A stretch of 64,000 nucleotides of DNA from Rosellinia necatrix (lineage: Eukaryota > Ascomycota > Sordariomycetes > Xylariales > Xylariaceae): contig JAGYVD010000005.1 of assembly GCA_021209875.1 (NCBI GenBank), positions 3,758,001-3,822,000 on the forward strand, read 5' to 3'. Every line of letters begins with the position of its first letter. Positions within the stretch are counted from its first letter, which is position 1. Made by a program: the position numbers and the translations under genes. The notes beneath the pieces are model-generated. The model had not been told where the DNA came from and searched no databases. It saw nothing but the letters and a program-made list of their open reading frames with translations. Positions 36,699 to 48,500 of this stretch are shown piece after piece.

Positions 36699-37714
36699 GC
36701 TCACGCACGGTAGTTATCGAGCCAGCCGCTGACAGCATCACCCCTTGGCGTGCCACCTAGGCAAGTGGTTCGTCGGTCGAGCAAGCTTTGTCAGAAAGCC
36801 TCTGCCGCCTCGGCCGCTACGCTAGTTCTTGACGCAAATTTGTCTTGTCGCCTTTGCGCGGGTACTCTGGTTAGTTAGTCATTTGGCACATAGGGATCCT
36901 ACAAATAGCATCAACCAATTGACTAAACCATCTCCATCAAGGCTAGTAGCCCGTCGATAACATCACTATAGGATTTGGTAAAGAATAAACGGCTGGTCGG
37001 CGGGGGGTATTTGTCAGATCGGTGAAGGATAGGGGGCAGAGGGCAGAACACACACCTGCTAACATCATCTCTCTGCTCGTTGCGAGAACGTAAGAAAAAC
37101 CCCCCTCCCTCAGATCATCGATCCCAATTCGTTCGTTCCACCGTACGTTCATTGTACGGTGTGCGGACCCGGGCAGGTCTCACGCACAGCAAAGCAGCCT
37201 TGGCTCCCGGGCCATTCTCTCGAGATACTGGTAGTGATGCCCAGTGGCATTCTTTCCCCGGCCGTCCAATCCATCGATGTCACCCCGCCGGGGCCCCATG
37301 GTGCTAGTTAGCGAGTCCATCCCCCATGCCGCTCCATTTTGCCATTGGCGACTCGCGAGCTAAGGACCAACCCCGGTCGATTTTGTCCGTGCACAAATCT
37401 CGCAACGCCGCGCCCGTACACTACCTCTCCCTCTGCCGCCAGAGCCTCCCCCAGACTTCCTTAGCGGTACAACAAATGCCCACAAGAGTTAGCGCGGCTG
37501 GCTCGGAGGACGAGGACGCCATGGCTGACAGCCGTGGTTGAGGTGGAGGATGATGTGTGCATGACTAGGGCAGCACATGCACTACAGACCTCGCAGCATG
37601 TCGTTTTTGTTGCACAACATGCAGCGGGAATAGGCAACGACAAAATGTTCTACGTGATAGGCTATGTAAACCATTTTTGGTGCTTGTGGCTCTTGAGGCG
37701 GTGTCTTCTCTCCC

Positions 37715-37770
37715 AAAAAGAAAGAAAAAAAGGGAAGAAGAAAAAAAAAAAAAAAAGAAAGAAAGAAAGG
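37715..37770. repeat. Purine-only tract (A and GA/GAAA runs)
   Basis: 56 consecutive purines on the plus strand, including about 16 A in a row followed by GAAA units. It lies in the noncoding stretch upstream of the transporter. Confidence 0.9.
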
Positions 37771-38599
37771 ACCTCAGAAGTACCGAACGCATTATCACCA
37801 CCATCACCAGTATCTAGGGGGTTGAACCTACGAAACAGAATTTTTGTCATGCCTCTCTCCATGCTTCTTCTCTCCGTCTTACAGCCGGAATGTGTCTTCA
37901 TCCGGGGGGATTCTAGAAGTTTTTTTTCGGGCGATAATACGTCGGTGAGCCGGCGGTTCCCTATTCCTATTCCGGTACTATTCTTACTATGGGCACATGT
38001 GATTATTGCTGGTAAAATTGCACTATATGCTAGTGTAAACATGTAGAACGACCAAATCCGTGTCTATGGGTCAAGATAGACAGACAGACCACAATCCCTC
38101 GCATTATTATACCTACTCCATTGGTGCATTATTAGTCCTCTGAATGAAACTCCCCAGATTCCAGAACTATGTACCCATACATACTGGGAGGTATGCGCGA
38201 CAACATCCCCCGCAAAATAAACAATTTTATACACTCCCTACCTTTCATTGGCATCTTTGCAGCTCTCAAGACATTACATACATAGGTACCTAGATAACAC
38301 TTACATACATGCGTACCTAAGGTAAGTAAGTACCCAGGTTAGGCACCGTGAGACAGTTTAGGGTGCTTTCCTACCCACTGTAGTGTATCCACTCGGTTTT
38401 CGTACGCTGTAGATGGGTACCCAACGCTTACCTGGGTTGCTGCAGACATGGCATCTGAGATAAGTTATGGACTAGATGCATGCAGATGACGGGTAAGTAG
38501 TGTAGGAAGGATCGAATTGTCCTATACCATCCATGTACATACAGTAGCTACATCCCTAGTGCACTTACCGCGTGTGCGTCGATTGGTCACCAAGGTGGG

Positions 38600-38621
38600 T
38601 AGGTAGCTAGCTAGCTACCTA
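38600..38621. repeat. 22-bp perfect palindrome of TAGGTAGCTAG
   Basis: The sequence is TAGGTAGCTAG followed by its exact reverse complement, with no spacer. It lies about 210 bp upstream of the transporter start codon. It belongs to the TAGGTA/TACCTA motif family that recurs in the intergenic DNA of this window. Whether it is a protein-binding site or only an overlap of repeats cannot be told. Confidence 0.8.
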
Positions 38622-38829
38622 GTATCTGAATACTACTTAATGAATGCCCTCGGGTCGGCTCTGCGCGTTCCTTGATCTCGGCCTGCCTTGTTTCGCTTCT
38701 GCTCAAGTCGAAACTGTCGCCACCGGTGAAAAGGGCGCATATCTTCCTTTCTTCCCTTCACCCGGCTGGGTTCCCAATTATCCATCCATCATTCTTAATA
38801 TTGAAATCCAGCATAATAAAACAGCAACC

Positions 38830-41238
38830 ATGTCGGAGAAGGAGGTTGCGCCGATGTAAGCTCCCAGCAGTGAAATGATTTGATTCTCAGGAGGGGTGTG
38901 TCGCGTGAGATGAAGCCGAGTCTGACGAACCCCTCACAGTCCATCGCCCGCACAGGACCCGGCGGCTTCGGCGTGAGTACACATAAAAGAGCCTCGTCGC
39001 TCTGGCGAGACAATGGTGACATGGCATCTGACATCTGAACTAGCCCCGAGGCCGTTAAAGATTCGGAGAAGGGCGATCGCCACGGCTCCGTGACCCATAT
39101 TGATATCAACCAGAACTTAGATGCGAAGTGCGTGGCAACAAACCTCTAGCCCTCTGCCCCGAGCTCTTACTTACCGATAGACAGGATCCGAAACCCCCTT
39201 GCCGGTATCCCGCGCGGGCAGTTGCTCGCCGACGTGGAGGACTTCGCGCAGGCCAATGGTTTGAGCGACCATGTAGCAATCTTGCGGAAGGGCGCTCTCG
39301 TTGCCCAGGATCCGACCTGCTTCGAAGACATCGAGGGTTCCGAGGCTCTCGATGCCGCCGAGATTGTCGCCCTCAAACGTGAAATTACCCATAAGTGGAG
39401 TGTTCCCCTGACGCTCTACCTTACCATTGCCACCTGCTCTATCGGAGCGGCCGTGCAAGGTTGGGATCAAGAGGGCAGCAACGGTGCCAACCTGACCTTC
39501 CCCGTGCAGTTCGGGATTGGTAGCGATTCCACTCGCGATGTCTTCTTGGTTGGTCTGATCAACTCGGCTCCGTACATTGGTTCGGCCTTGTTGGGTTGCT
39601 GGCTCTCCGATCCGTTGAACAACTATTTCGGTCGCCGAGGTTCGTAATAACATGTCAATACCCGGCTTGTAGGTGCTAACAGTTTCAGGAACTATCTTTA
39701 TCTCGGCCATCTTCTGTCTAATAACCCCGATTGGTGGTGCCGTCACTCAAAACTGGCAGCAACTTTTGGTCACGCGTCTCCTCCTTGGTTTGGGTATGGG
39801 CATCAAGGCTTCGACTGTACCCATCTTCGCCGCCGAGAACAGCCCAGCGGCCATCCGTGGAGCATTGACTATGACATGGCAAATGTGGACCGCGTTCGGT
39901 ATTTGGCTTGGCACATCTGCTAATCTGGTCGTTGGCCGTGTTGGCCCTATCGCCTGGAGACGTGAGTAGCTTCACAGGGATTCGGGGAACTATATACTAA
40001 CAGGCGCTTGAAATGTAGTGCAGATCGGCTCGGCTTTCATCCCCGCTATTCCCCTCTGCGCTCTGATCCTGTTTTGCCCTGAGAGTCCTCGCTGGTACAT
40101 CAAGAAGGGCCGATATGCCGACGCGATGGGATCGTTGTTGAAGCTCCGCAATAACCCTATCCAGGCCGCTCGCGACTTGTATGCTATTCACGCCCAACTC
40201 CAGGTTGAAAACCAGGCTATTGGACAAGCTTCATACGTGAGCCGGTTCTGCGATTTATTTGTGGTCCCTCGTCTCCGGCGTGCCACTGGCGCTGCATTCG
40301 TGGTCATGATTGCGCAGCAGCTGTGCGGTAAGTGGCCATTTCCTAAAAGCTGGGTATCATCTTGGGGATCAAGCGGTGACTAACTTTTCTCAGGTATCAA
40401 TATCATCGCCTTCTACTCTTCGACTGTGTTCCGCGCCGCCGGTGCTGATGATTTCAAGGCCCTTCTCGCCTCTTTCGGTTTCGGCGCTATTAATTTCATT
40501 TTCGCATTCCCTGCTTTCTATACGATCGACACTTTCGGCCGTCGCTCCCTGCTCCTTTTCACCTTCCCCAACATGGCATGGTCATTGCTGGCAGCTGGTC
40601 TATTCAACCTACTCCCCGAGACATCGACAGCCCGCGTTGCTCTCGTGGCCCTCTTCATTTATATCTTCGCCGCTTTCTACTCACCCGGTGAAGGCCCAGT
40701 TCCTTTTGCTTACAGCGCTGAGGTCTTCCCACTTTCGCACCGTGAAGTCGGTATGGCATTTGCCGTAGCGACGAACTTGTTTTGGGCTGCCGTGCTGGGA
40801 ATTACATTCCCTAAAATCCTATCATCGCTTGGTGTCGTTGTGAGTACCTATCTTCGAGCCGTTGTATTGGGGTTGGAAAATACCTAAACCCCACACTAAG
40901 CGCAAATATTCCGTTTGTCAGCAATTTCAACTGACGCAAAACTCACAATTTAGGGCGCCTTCGGATTGTATGCTGGATTCAACGTCTTGGGCTTTATCCT
41001 CATCTTCCTATGGGTACCCGAGACGAAGCAACGCACCCTCGAGGAGCTGGACTACGTTTTCGCTGTGCCTTCGACCCTGTTCATCAAGTACCAGTTCACC
41101 AAGGCTCTGCCCTGGTGGTTCAAGCGCTGGGTGCTCTTCCAGAAGGACGCCACCCTCGAGCCGCTTTACCGCTTCGACAGCCCACCGACCGCTATATCCT
41201 CCGAGCCCGCTCGCAGCTCCTCGGTCGAAAAGAACTAG
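38830..41238 (+). CDS. MFS sugar/polyol transporter (myo-inositol/hexose type)
   Basis: Eight exons (38830-38855, 38940-38972, 39044-39127, 39185-39639, 39689-39961, 40019-40327, 40394-40839, 40954-41238) join in frame to 636 aa. A plasma-membrane sugar porter is indicated by FGRRG after helix 2, [32 protein letters not shown] at the end of the first half, [32 protein letters not shown], and [15 protein letters not shown] after the last helix. About 12 membrane segments are expected. The cytoplasmic N-terminus is long (about 125 aa), with [22 protein letters not shown], a layout found in a fungal subgroup near myo-inositol transporters. The first three exons are tiny; exon 1 ends ..CCGAT before GTAAGC, and without splicing the frame stops at once. 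The substrate cannot be read from sequence. For exon 2 an alternative acceptor at 38890 breaks the downstream frame, so 38939 was used. Confidence 0.88.
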
Positions 41239-42842
41239 AGCGCCGACACGACCATGGGCGCAGATACCATGTATTTTGGTTTTAATTAAAGGGTGGGAAT
41301 GAGAGGTGATCCATCACTCGCCGAATTTCGGGCGCTCTAGACTTATATACCAAGCGCGCGTATCCACACCACGTGATAGTACAGAAGGCTCGCTCCTATC
41401 TAGAGAAGTTGGATAATTCCCGAAACTGCTCGGCGGCGTTTCCCGGGTCCCCGTACTCGAACCCCCGTTACCCGAGATGCCGGCTAATCAGTCGATCATT
41501 CTTATTTTATTTCTAAACTTATACCCACATACATACCCATTTTTCATGTAGAGTACCTACCCATCTAGTCGCATCTAGTCGGGAGCATAATTCAATCAAT
41601 GTCCAAATATCCAAGACCACGGACTTCTCGGTATCAATACAGTTCCTTGCCAACGTGAAACAACCGCATCTCTAGGTATCAAAGATAGTCGCCTAACTGT
41701 GATGTGGAAACTTGGATCTTCATAGTGAGTAGGGCGAAAACGGCTTACTTGTCTTAAGAACATACGTTTGTCCCCCGTATGAAGCGGCAGGCAAGGGGCT
41801 GTCTGCGACAAATAAGGCGGGCCGACTAAACCAGGGCTACGGGATTAACGCGGATCAGTTAATAGTCTTCTTACAAAGTCTCCCTGTGTCTTATACCAAC
41901 CAAGTACCGCGGTGGCATTAAGCACCAACGCCGTCTCTCCTTTGCCGCGTGGCTAAACGAACGATCTAGGGTCTCGTGGGTATAGCACCTGCTGGTAACA
42001 TTATACAAGGAGGGGTCACTTGTACGCGTCTCGGACAGTCACGGGTTGATTTGTCCCTAGCTGAAAATATAGGTTTGACAACCAGGGTCGTCCTAGTTAT
42101 AGAACTGACCATGATGTCAGTGTACCCCTCTCAGATCACCGCACAGCCAACCGCGGCGGATTTATTGTTTACATATGTGTCTGACCTCTCTCCAGAGAGA
42201 ACTTTCGGTGCAAGTGGGATTTCAGGCACACACCTTTTTGCCCGAACCAGGGCGGACAGGCCCGTTTTCAACTCGTGACCTGGTCCCCGCTCCATCGGCT
42301 CAAGCGTGGAGACTATTTATATTACCCATCTCGTTTGATACCATGAAAGCCTACGTTTGTATGGTTTTTCCGGGACCCTGCCAACATCGACTTTTTCCGA
42401 GGTCGGCCGCGTTATCCAAGGGGTGATTACGCGCGCCGGACACGCACCCTATTGATCAGATACACCTAGACCGGACGCGCCGCCCCGGAGAGACTCCCGT
42501 TCGTGAATGATCTGGGACATCTGACGTTTGCGGAGGCGACGGTTTTTTTTTTGGGACCAGCGAGGGCACGCGTTATGGCAAACGCTCGTATCCCTTGCAG
42601 CGCGTGCCTGGCTTAGTTGTGTTCGCCCAACTCCTGAGGGATGGCGGTAGAAAAATGAGGAACCATTCCATTGCGCTACTGCTCTGTTACGGGCCCTTTC
42701 TATCTTGTATGTATCCTGAGACGCCCAATCGCACTATATAAAACCCTTTGTTCTTCGTTCGTTGGGGGTTATTGTATAACGAGAGACGTGGTAAGATACC
42801 ATTACTATTCAAGCCCTCATATCCGGCACGACCGCCGTAGCT
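41239..42842. other. Intergenic region downstream of transporter
   Basis: 1.6 kb without a supportable gene. It holds the transporter 3' end, a poly-T run (42,543-42,551), and presumably the promoter of the next gene. A few frames of up to 100 codons show no family resemblance. Confidence 0.5.
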
Positions 42843-44139
42843 ATGAACACAGACGCGAAATCGACGGGCGAAATAATGCCGGGACCGGACGGCGTCGTTG
42901 ATGCGCTAAACGAGCCAGAGTGGCCATTCCGTTATCCGCCCGTTGTGGCAGGGGTCGTTCAGAACCACCAGGTGCGCCTGAGCATAGCGTCGCACGACGA
43001 CCTCGACGCCATGGCGGAATTCATAGCCGAATATTCGTGGCGGATGAAGCACGATGCCGGCACCCTCGAACATGTACGGGGGGTCACCGAGGAGCAGAAG
43101 TGGACGCAGCTGGTGGAGCGGTATACGGCGGGGTTGACGGCCATCATGGACTGCTGCGTCGCCGGGTCCATGTCCGGGGTCGTCCTGAAAATACAACACC
43201 GCGGCAAAATCCAAGGAGTTAGTGAGTGATTTATCAGACGCCGTTTTTTCTTCCCGTCCGTTACGGCCATGTTCGAAAGCGTCGATGGTCCTACTCGGGC
43301 TTGGATTCTTGGTTCTACAGCTTTCGTGTCTCCGTGACACATACACACACGCACGTACCCTCCGCAGAGCACTCCCGTACGCCTGAAGCTTGGTGATCGA
43401 TCACTGAACTGACCCGGCATGCTGCAGTGGCACTCAACCTCGTCACACCAGCGTTGAGCGACAGCTGGTCCCAACACGAGCTGGAGCAGAGCTGGAGAAG
43501 CCAGACATGCTGGATCTACCCGGCCGCGTACACAGACATCCTGGCCGAGCTCGTCGGGGGGGCAGAAAACAGGGGCCGGACGGTCCTCAGTACGTTTTGC
43601 CCTGTCTATAGATATTAAAAAGAAAAGAAAAGAAAAGAATTTTTTTTTTTAAAAAAAATGAAATTCTCTAGAACATGGGAATCGACTTACCTCGGGGAAG
43701 AAAAAGAAGAAGAAGAAGAAGCTGACCCAAAGAAACGGGAGCAGACGTGCCGTACCTGGTGGTGCCGCTGACGCACCGGCTGCAGGCGGTCGCGCTGGCA
43801 GCGTTCGCGCGGGTGCTGAAGAAGACGTACCGCCGGTCGGGCCACTCGGTGGTGGCCAACGTGCAGACGGGCACGCAGCGGCCGCGGACGGCCTTCGACC
43901 CGTACCTGACGCGCCACCTCGGCCTCGCCCGCCGCGGCGCCCTCGAGGACGACGTACAGCCCCCCTCATCCCGGGCTCGGCCGACGCCCCACGGATCCAG
44001 ATCCGGATCCGGATCCGAATCATCCGGCGCGAGGGGGCAACCCCGCCGCGCCTACTGCATCTACGGCCTCTTCGTCCCCGGCCGCACCCCCGACCGCTAC
44101 CTCGACGACGCCGTCCGCCTCGCTCTCGAATTGTATTGA
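42843..44139 (+). CDS. Hypothetical protein, three exons, 311 aa
   Basis: I do not recognise this protein. Exons 42843-43221, 43428-43589 and 43745-44139 join in frame (phase 1 at both junctions) with GTGAGT/GTACGT donors and GCAG acceptors. The product has no signal peptide and no obvious membrane helix. Visible blocks are VRLSIASHDDLDAMAEFIAEYSW, which faintly resembles the start of a GNAT acetyltransferase domain but is not enough to assign one, then WSQHELEQSWRSQTCWIYPAAY, and VPYLVVPLTHRLQAVALAAFARVLK. A Ser/Gly/Arg-rich low-complexity insert (GSRSGSGSESSGARG) precedes the conserved-looking end RAYCIYGLFVPGRTPDRYLDD. Intron 2 is odd: it carries GAAAA repeats, a T run followed by an A run, and a GAA run. 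Exon 3 is much more GC-rich than exons 1 and 2. The exon model is moderately secure; the function is unknown. Confidence 0.6.
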
Positions 44140-45523
44140 AGGGCTTCAAACTATTACCCCCCCCCCTCCCTCCCCTCCCACCCTTTCCTCCCTTCTCCGC
44201 CTCCTTTCCCTTTCAGCGGTGTGGTGGGGATGGTGGCAGAGGATATTGGGACCGATGTTTTGGGTGGTCGGACGAGCAATTTCTTTACTGCGGGTTGTTG
44301 CGTGTGTATTTTTACATCATATTTTCTTTGGGAACATCGCTGTTTAATCGCTGTTTTGTGTCTCGCGCGTATACTTACCTAAGACTAGACCACAAGGTGC
44401 GAACCTACTCTCAGAGCCAGTAAATAATATGTTATGAAAAAAAAAAAAAAACAACTTTTAGAAATAGACTGCTGCAAAAGCGTCTTTAATGATTCCTTTG
44501 AGAGACCTTTTTTTTTTTTTTTTTTTCATGATGTTTTCCACTTTCAGAAGAATGCGCGTTTTGGTACGTAGGTTTACGGGCGTGGGAAGGTAAATATTTA
44601 AACATGATCGACGGAAGTAGGTACTAACTAGGTTGGGGGGACACAGTCTGACTCAGCTACGAGAGCTTTGCTTCCCTGGATAAACTCGTCCTATCTATTG
44701 CCCCATCTAATAACATTCCTACGCGCTTGCACCGTAGCTGCGCTTCGCCGGACCCAGTTTGCCCCCTTTCGGTGCAGGTAAGTAGGCAAGTGTGTAGTCC
44801 GCACTATCGTCCCTATTCGGGTCGGCGGACGAAGGCTGATATCAGCTGGGGCAGACGGGAAACTATTGCCGGGTAACCTTGACGTACGGCCGGATGGTCA
44901 CGGCTACATCCTTAGGCTGAGAGGGCGAGCTTAAAAGTCGAATGTAGATGCAGTATAGGTTTCTTGGAGTGAAGCTAATGGTACGTTTAGCTTGGGACAC
45001 CAGCGTTTCGCGTCTGGAAGGTACCACTACAGTTAGAGCAAGGACATTGTTGCACATTGTTATCGATGACTAAAGAATAATGAGTGGTGAGATAAACTTA
45101 GCATCCTCTCGTGCTATGTGCAATCGGCAAATTCATGTTCTTCGACTCGTAAACTATGATCAAATTCGTTCGTGATATGCACATGCCACTAGGTTAACGT
45201 AATAACTAAGTGGTGTAAATAGGCAGGTGGTCATTGGTCTCTCCTTAGCCCGTATTGAACCATCCTGCCTACTCCTCATCCCCCCTTCCCTCCTTTCTTT
45301 GTAACTATTTGACCACATGTTACATTTTTTAGTATCCAATATCGTCAATCAAAATTGTTCCAAGCTCGCTCGCTCGCTATGCAAAATGTCGGTTCATAAG
45401 GTTCAAAATGTTTGCCCCCTGCTTCTTGACCGTTTCTCCTTTCGGCCTTTACATAATAATGAGCTATATAAATATTAGCTTATGTTTTCTTGTAGGGCAT
45501 CCTATATCCCTTCGTAGAAAGGG
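44140..45523. other. Convergent intergenic region, homopolymer-rich
   Basis: About 1.4 kb between two stop codons. It starts with a pyrimidine tract rich in C runs (44,148-44,217) and contains poly-A (44,438-44,451) and poly-T (44,508-44,526) runs. No gene is seen. A possible last exon of the neurofibromin-type gene (45463-45449) falls at its right end. Confidence 0.5.
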
Positions 45524-48500
45524 TTATCCCAGACTTACTTCAATCAGTTTCTCTGTAAGCACTATAAGTTGCTTGTCAAAATCTCGAGATTGCAAGGAAT
45601 TAGCGCGCCATAGCCCTCCGAACCCCATCTCCATAAGAATATTGGCAAGAGTATCGTGATCATCCTTAGCGGCCGCGAATTCGGGGCTAGAGGTTACCAT
45701 CCGGAGTAATTCATGTGCCGCTTTCATCGCGGCTGGCTTCTGGGCATGAAGAAGGACTTCGTCAAGAAGAGATATGATAGTAGAACACCTGACGCCGAAT
45801 CATTAGTTAAGAGGTTTCTTGTTGATAACATGCTCACAGGCATAGTAAATACTCACAAGGGGAAGATAACCGCTGGCCGCTCGATAGCTAGATCATTCAG
45901 CCACGTCAAAATATGTGTTTGATTATCGTCCTCCAAATGTTGGAAGTCCACAAGTTGAATGGCTGTATGGAGGAGAAGCTCGTCGTCTTTGATATGCTCC
46001 GTACGGCGCATGTTGCGCTCGAGGATGAGGCCGGTAATGTTAGCTGTATTAATGCCAACAGACCGAAGGCACTCTTTAACTTGTTCTGAATCGACGATCC
46101 TTGACTGTATTAAGGCCATGTATGGAGACTGGTAGAAGACACCTGAGCCCTTTGATGATGTAGCCGAGAAGGAACTCGTTGTTAGCTCTAGAAACGTCGA
46201 AAGAACTCGTAGGGTAGATGGTTTTGTCGTAGGGTCGGTGAGGCCGCGCACCAAGCAAGCACAGACGGCGAAGTGGAAGTAGTCTTCTGTAAACTGAACA
46301 CCGTACACGTCGTCTAACGGGAGAGTGGCTTGTACCAGCGTGCTGCGGCCTTGTAGAAGAAATGAGGCAGTCTTCTCGCTCCTCAGCTCATTCGATATGC
46401 CGATGTTCGTTAGCACGGCTTCCAATAAGTGCGTTGCGCAATTAAAAAGACGAGCTGTTGGCATGAGACGAATCAATGACATTGCAAGCCAGAAAAGCTG
46501 TAGCCCATAGCGGGATGCCGAAGTCAGCTTGACAATCATCTTAGATAAAGATGTAACGACGGCAACAAGCATGTCTGTGGAACCATCCTCTCCGGAGCGA
46601 GTTATACTATGACGAAGAGCCACCAGAACTTGGTACAGTAAATCATCGTCGATTTCTTCCCGTGCCAAACAGCCCATCACGGTAAAAGCTTGTGGCTGAA
46701 TCGCAGGGTTATTTTGGAACGCGGTGCTCGCAACCAAACTCATCCACCTAGACCGCCATGCGTTTGCCAAATCAACAGAAGGCGCGGCAACAGTACATGT
46801 ATCGAAGAGTAAAATGGCCAGCCGCTCTAAGGCTGAAAGTGCTAGGCCACTGTCCTGAATTGGGACGCTATGTTTAGGATCCGAGACTACATCAATAATA
46901 TTGCGCAACTTGGACAATTTTTGATCGTCTAGTTTGAAAGAAGTGCATGCTGCGTGAAGCGAGTTAATCAATAGCCGCTGAACTGACGAGCGGAAATCGG
47001 TCGGGCCTATATTTGCAAGCATCGTGACAATGTGAAAAATTTCTGGCATGTAAAGCTGTGACTGGACACCACAGTTGAATGATAATGCAAGGCAAAATTG
47101 CAATAAAATGCAAATCTCATCCCAGACTGCATTCTCCGGGAGATGCCGTGTGGGCCGAAGTACCGACCGGTTTAAAGCCTTCCGCATGCGAGAGATCACC
47201 TTACCACGAAGTGTTATGGTGCCGATCGCTGTTACCGCCGAGGTCAAGGCTTGAGTCTGCTCATCATACGGGCCCACTGTGAGAGCTGCCTTGACGATCT
47301 CTTCGAGGAAGATGTCCAAGAGAACTTCGTCCTTGTAAATGGCGGGCCACACCAATTGCTGAAGCGCTAGGCAAAGAGAGGAATCCATCACCGCGGTATC
47401 TATGAGTTTCTGAAAGATAAATGCTATCTTCTCTTTACCTCTATCGCTGTCGCTCTCATCGCCAAGAAGCGACGTTCGCAAGCTCGAGAGCCATGGCGCC
47501 ATGTATGCTAAGCTCAAAGGTTTTTGGTCATCAGAAAAGTTGTCCCAACCGACGAAGAATTCGTTCAGGAAATCAGCCGTCAGCTGCGGCTCTTCTTGGG
47601 CCAAGGTTTTGCTTATATTGATAATGAATTGATTCGAATCCATCGGGATATATACATCTAAGATAAATATTAGCTGACTTTAAAAATACGCCGCAACAGG
47701 TAATGCTCATCACTCACCATTGATGCACATAAATTTTGAGTGTGCCTTGAATTTAAACGCTTGACAAAGAGCCCCGAGAAGGTTATAGGATGCGATCCGG
47801 AGAGCCTGATCAGGTGCTGCAAGGTTCATTAAAGCTAGATTTAGAAGTGTCCCGGGTATGTCTTGTGGGCGCATGAGCCTCTCGAACGACTTTACCGTTC
47901 TGGTATCCTTTCCGTACTTTGCTTTTGCGGCTCGAATGGATTGAAGAATCTCAGTCTTCCTAGGGCTTTGAAAATACATGACAATTTTCCCGTTGTCAGC
48001 CCGTAGTCCAAAGGCAGAGTCATCTTCGGTTAGAATAGATGTTGGGGCTTCGTCAACGTCCCCAAGGCGGAAGATGTCATTGATAATAGCATTGAGGCGA
48101 AACGTAGGATGGACTTCCTGCTTTCTCACCGTCGTAACCTGGACAAACTGACTGCCAACCTTGATGGTAACCTCAATCTTTCCCTTGGTCTTAGAGAGTC
48201 TGGTAACGGGTTGGAAGATATGCCGTTGGTCGTTGACTGCACTTGTGATTTCTTTGGGAAATTTGGGTGGTTCAATATGGAAATGAGCCCTGAGTTCTTG
48301 AATGGTTCCGAGGAGATGTATCTCAATATTTAGTTTCTCAAATAGGTTCACGTCGCGTTTACCAACCACACGTAGATTGCGCCGAAACGTTTTCCTAATT
48401 CCCATGAGTGAATGTATCTGACGATTTGCGGGACGACATACCGATAAGTGCTGTTCATATTGTAGATATAGAATCTAGATAGTTGACTCGATACTTCTGA

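Larger units (their letters stand above)
33939..38829. other. Long gene-poor intergenic region with simple repeats
   Basis: 4.9 kb with no frame I can support as a gene. It contains a poly-T run (34,900-34,914), a CA/TG microsatellite (36,661-36,698), a purine tract of A and GA runs (37,715-37,770), many TACCTA/TAGGTA motifs (38,280-38,340 and 38,590-38,625), and a perfect 22-bp palindrome at 38,600-38,621. Short open frames (for example 170 codons from 37,534) are low-complexity or unlike any protein. It presumably includes the 3' end of the Abp2-like gene and the transporter promoter; an unannotated noncoding transcript is possible. Confidence 0.55.

Noticed and set aside
37534..38046. 170-codon plus-strand frame
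   Set aside because: It runs through the purine tract (Lys-rich stretch) and is otherwise unlike any protein. It was judged spurious.
38856..38890. Alternative acceptor for transporter intron 1 at 38890
   Set aside because: It puts exon 2 out of phase with exon 3, whereas the acceptor at 38939 preserves frame through all later exons.
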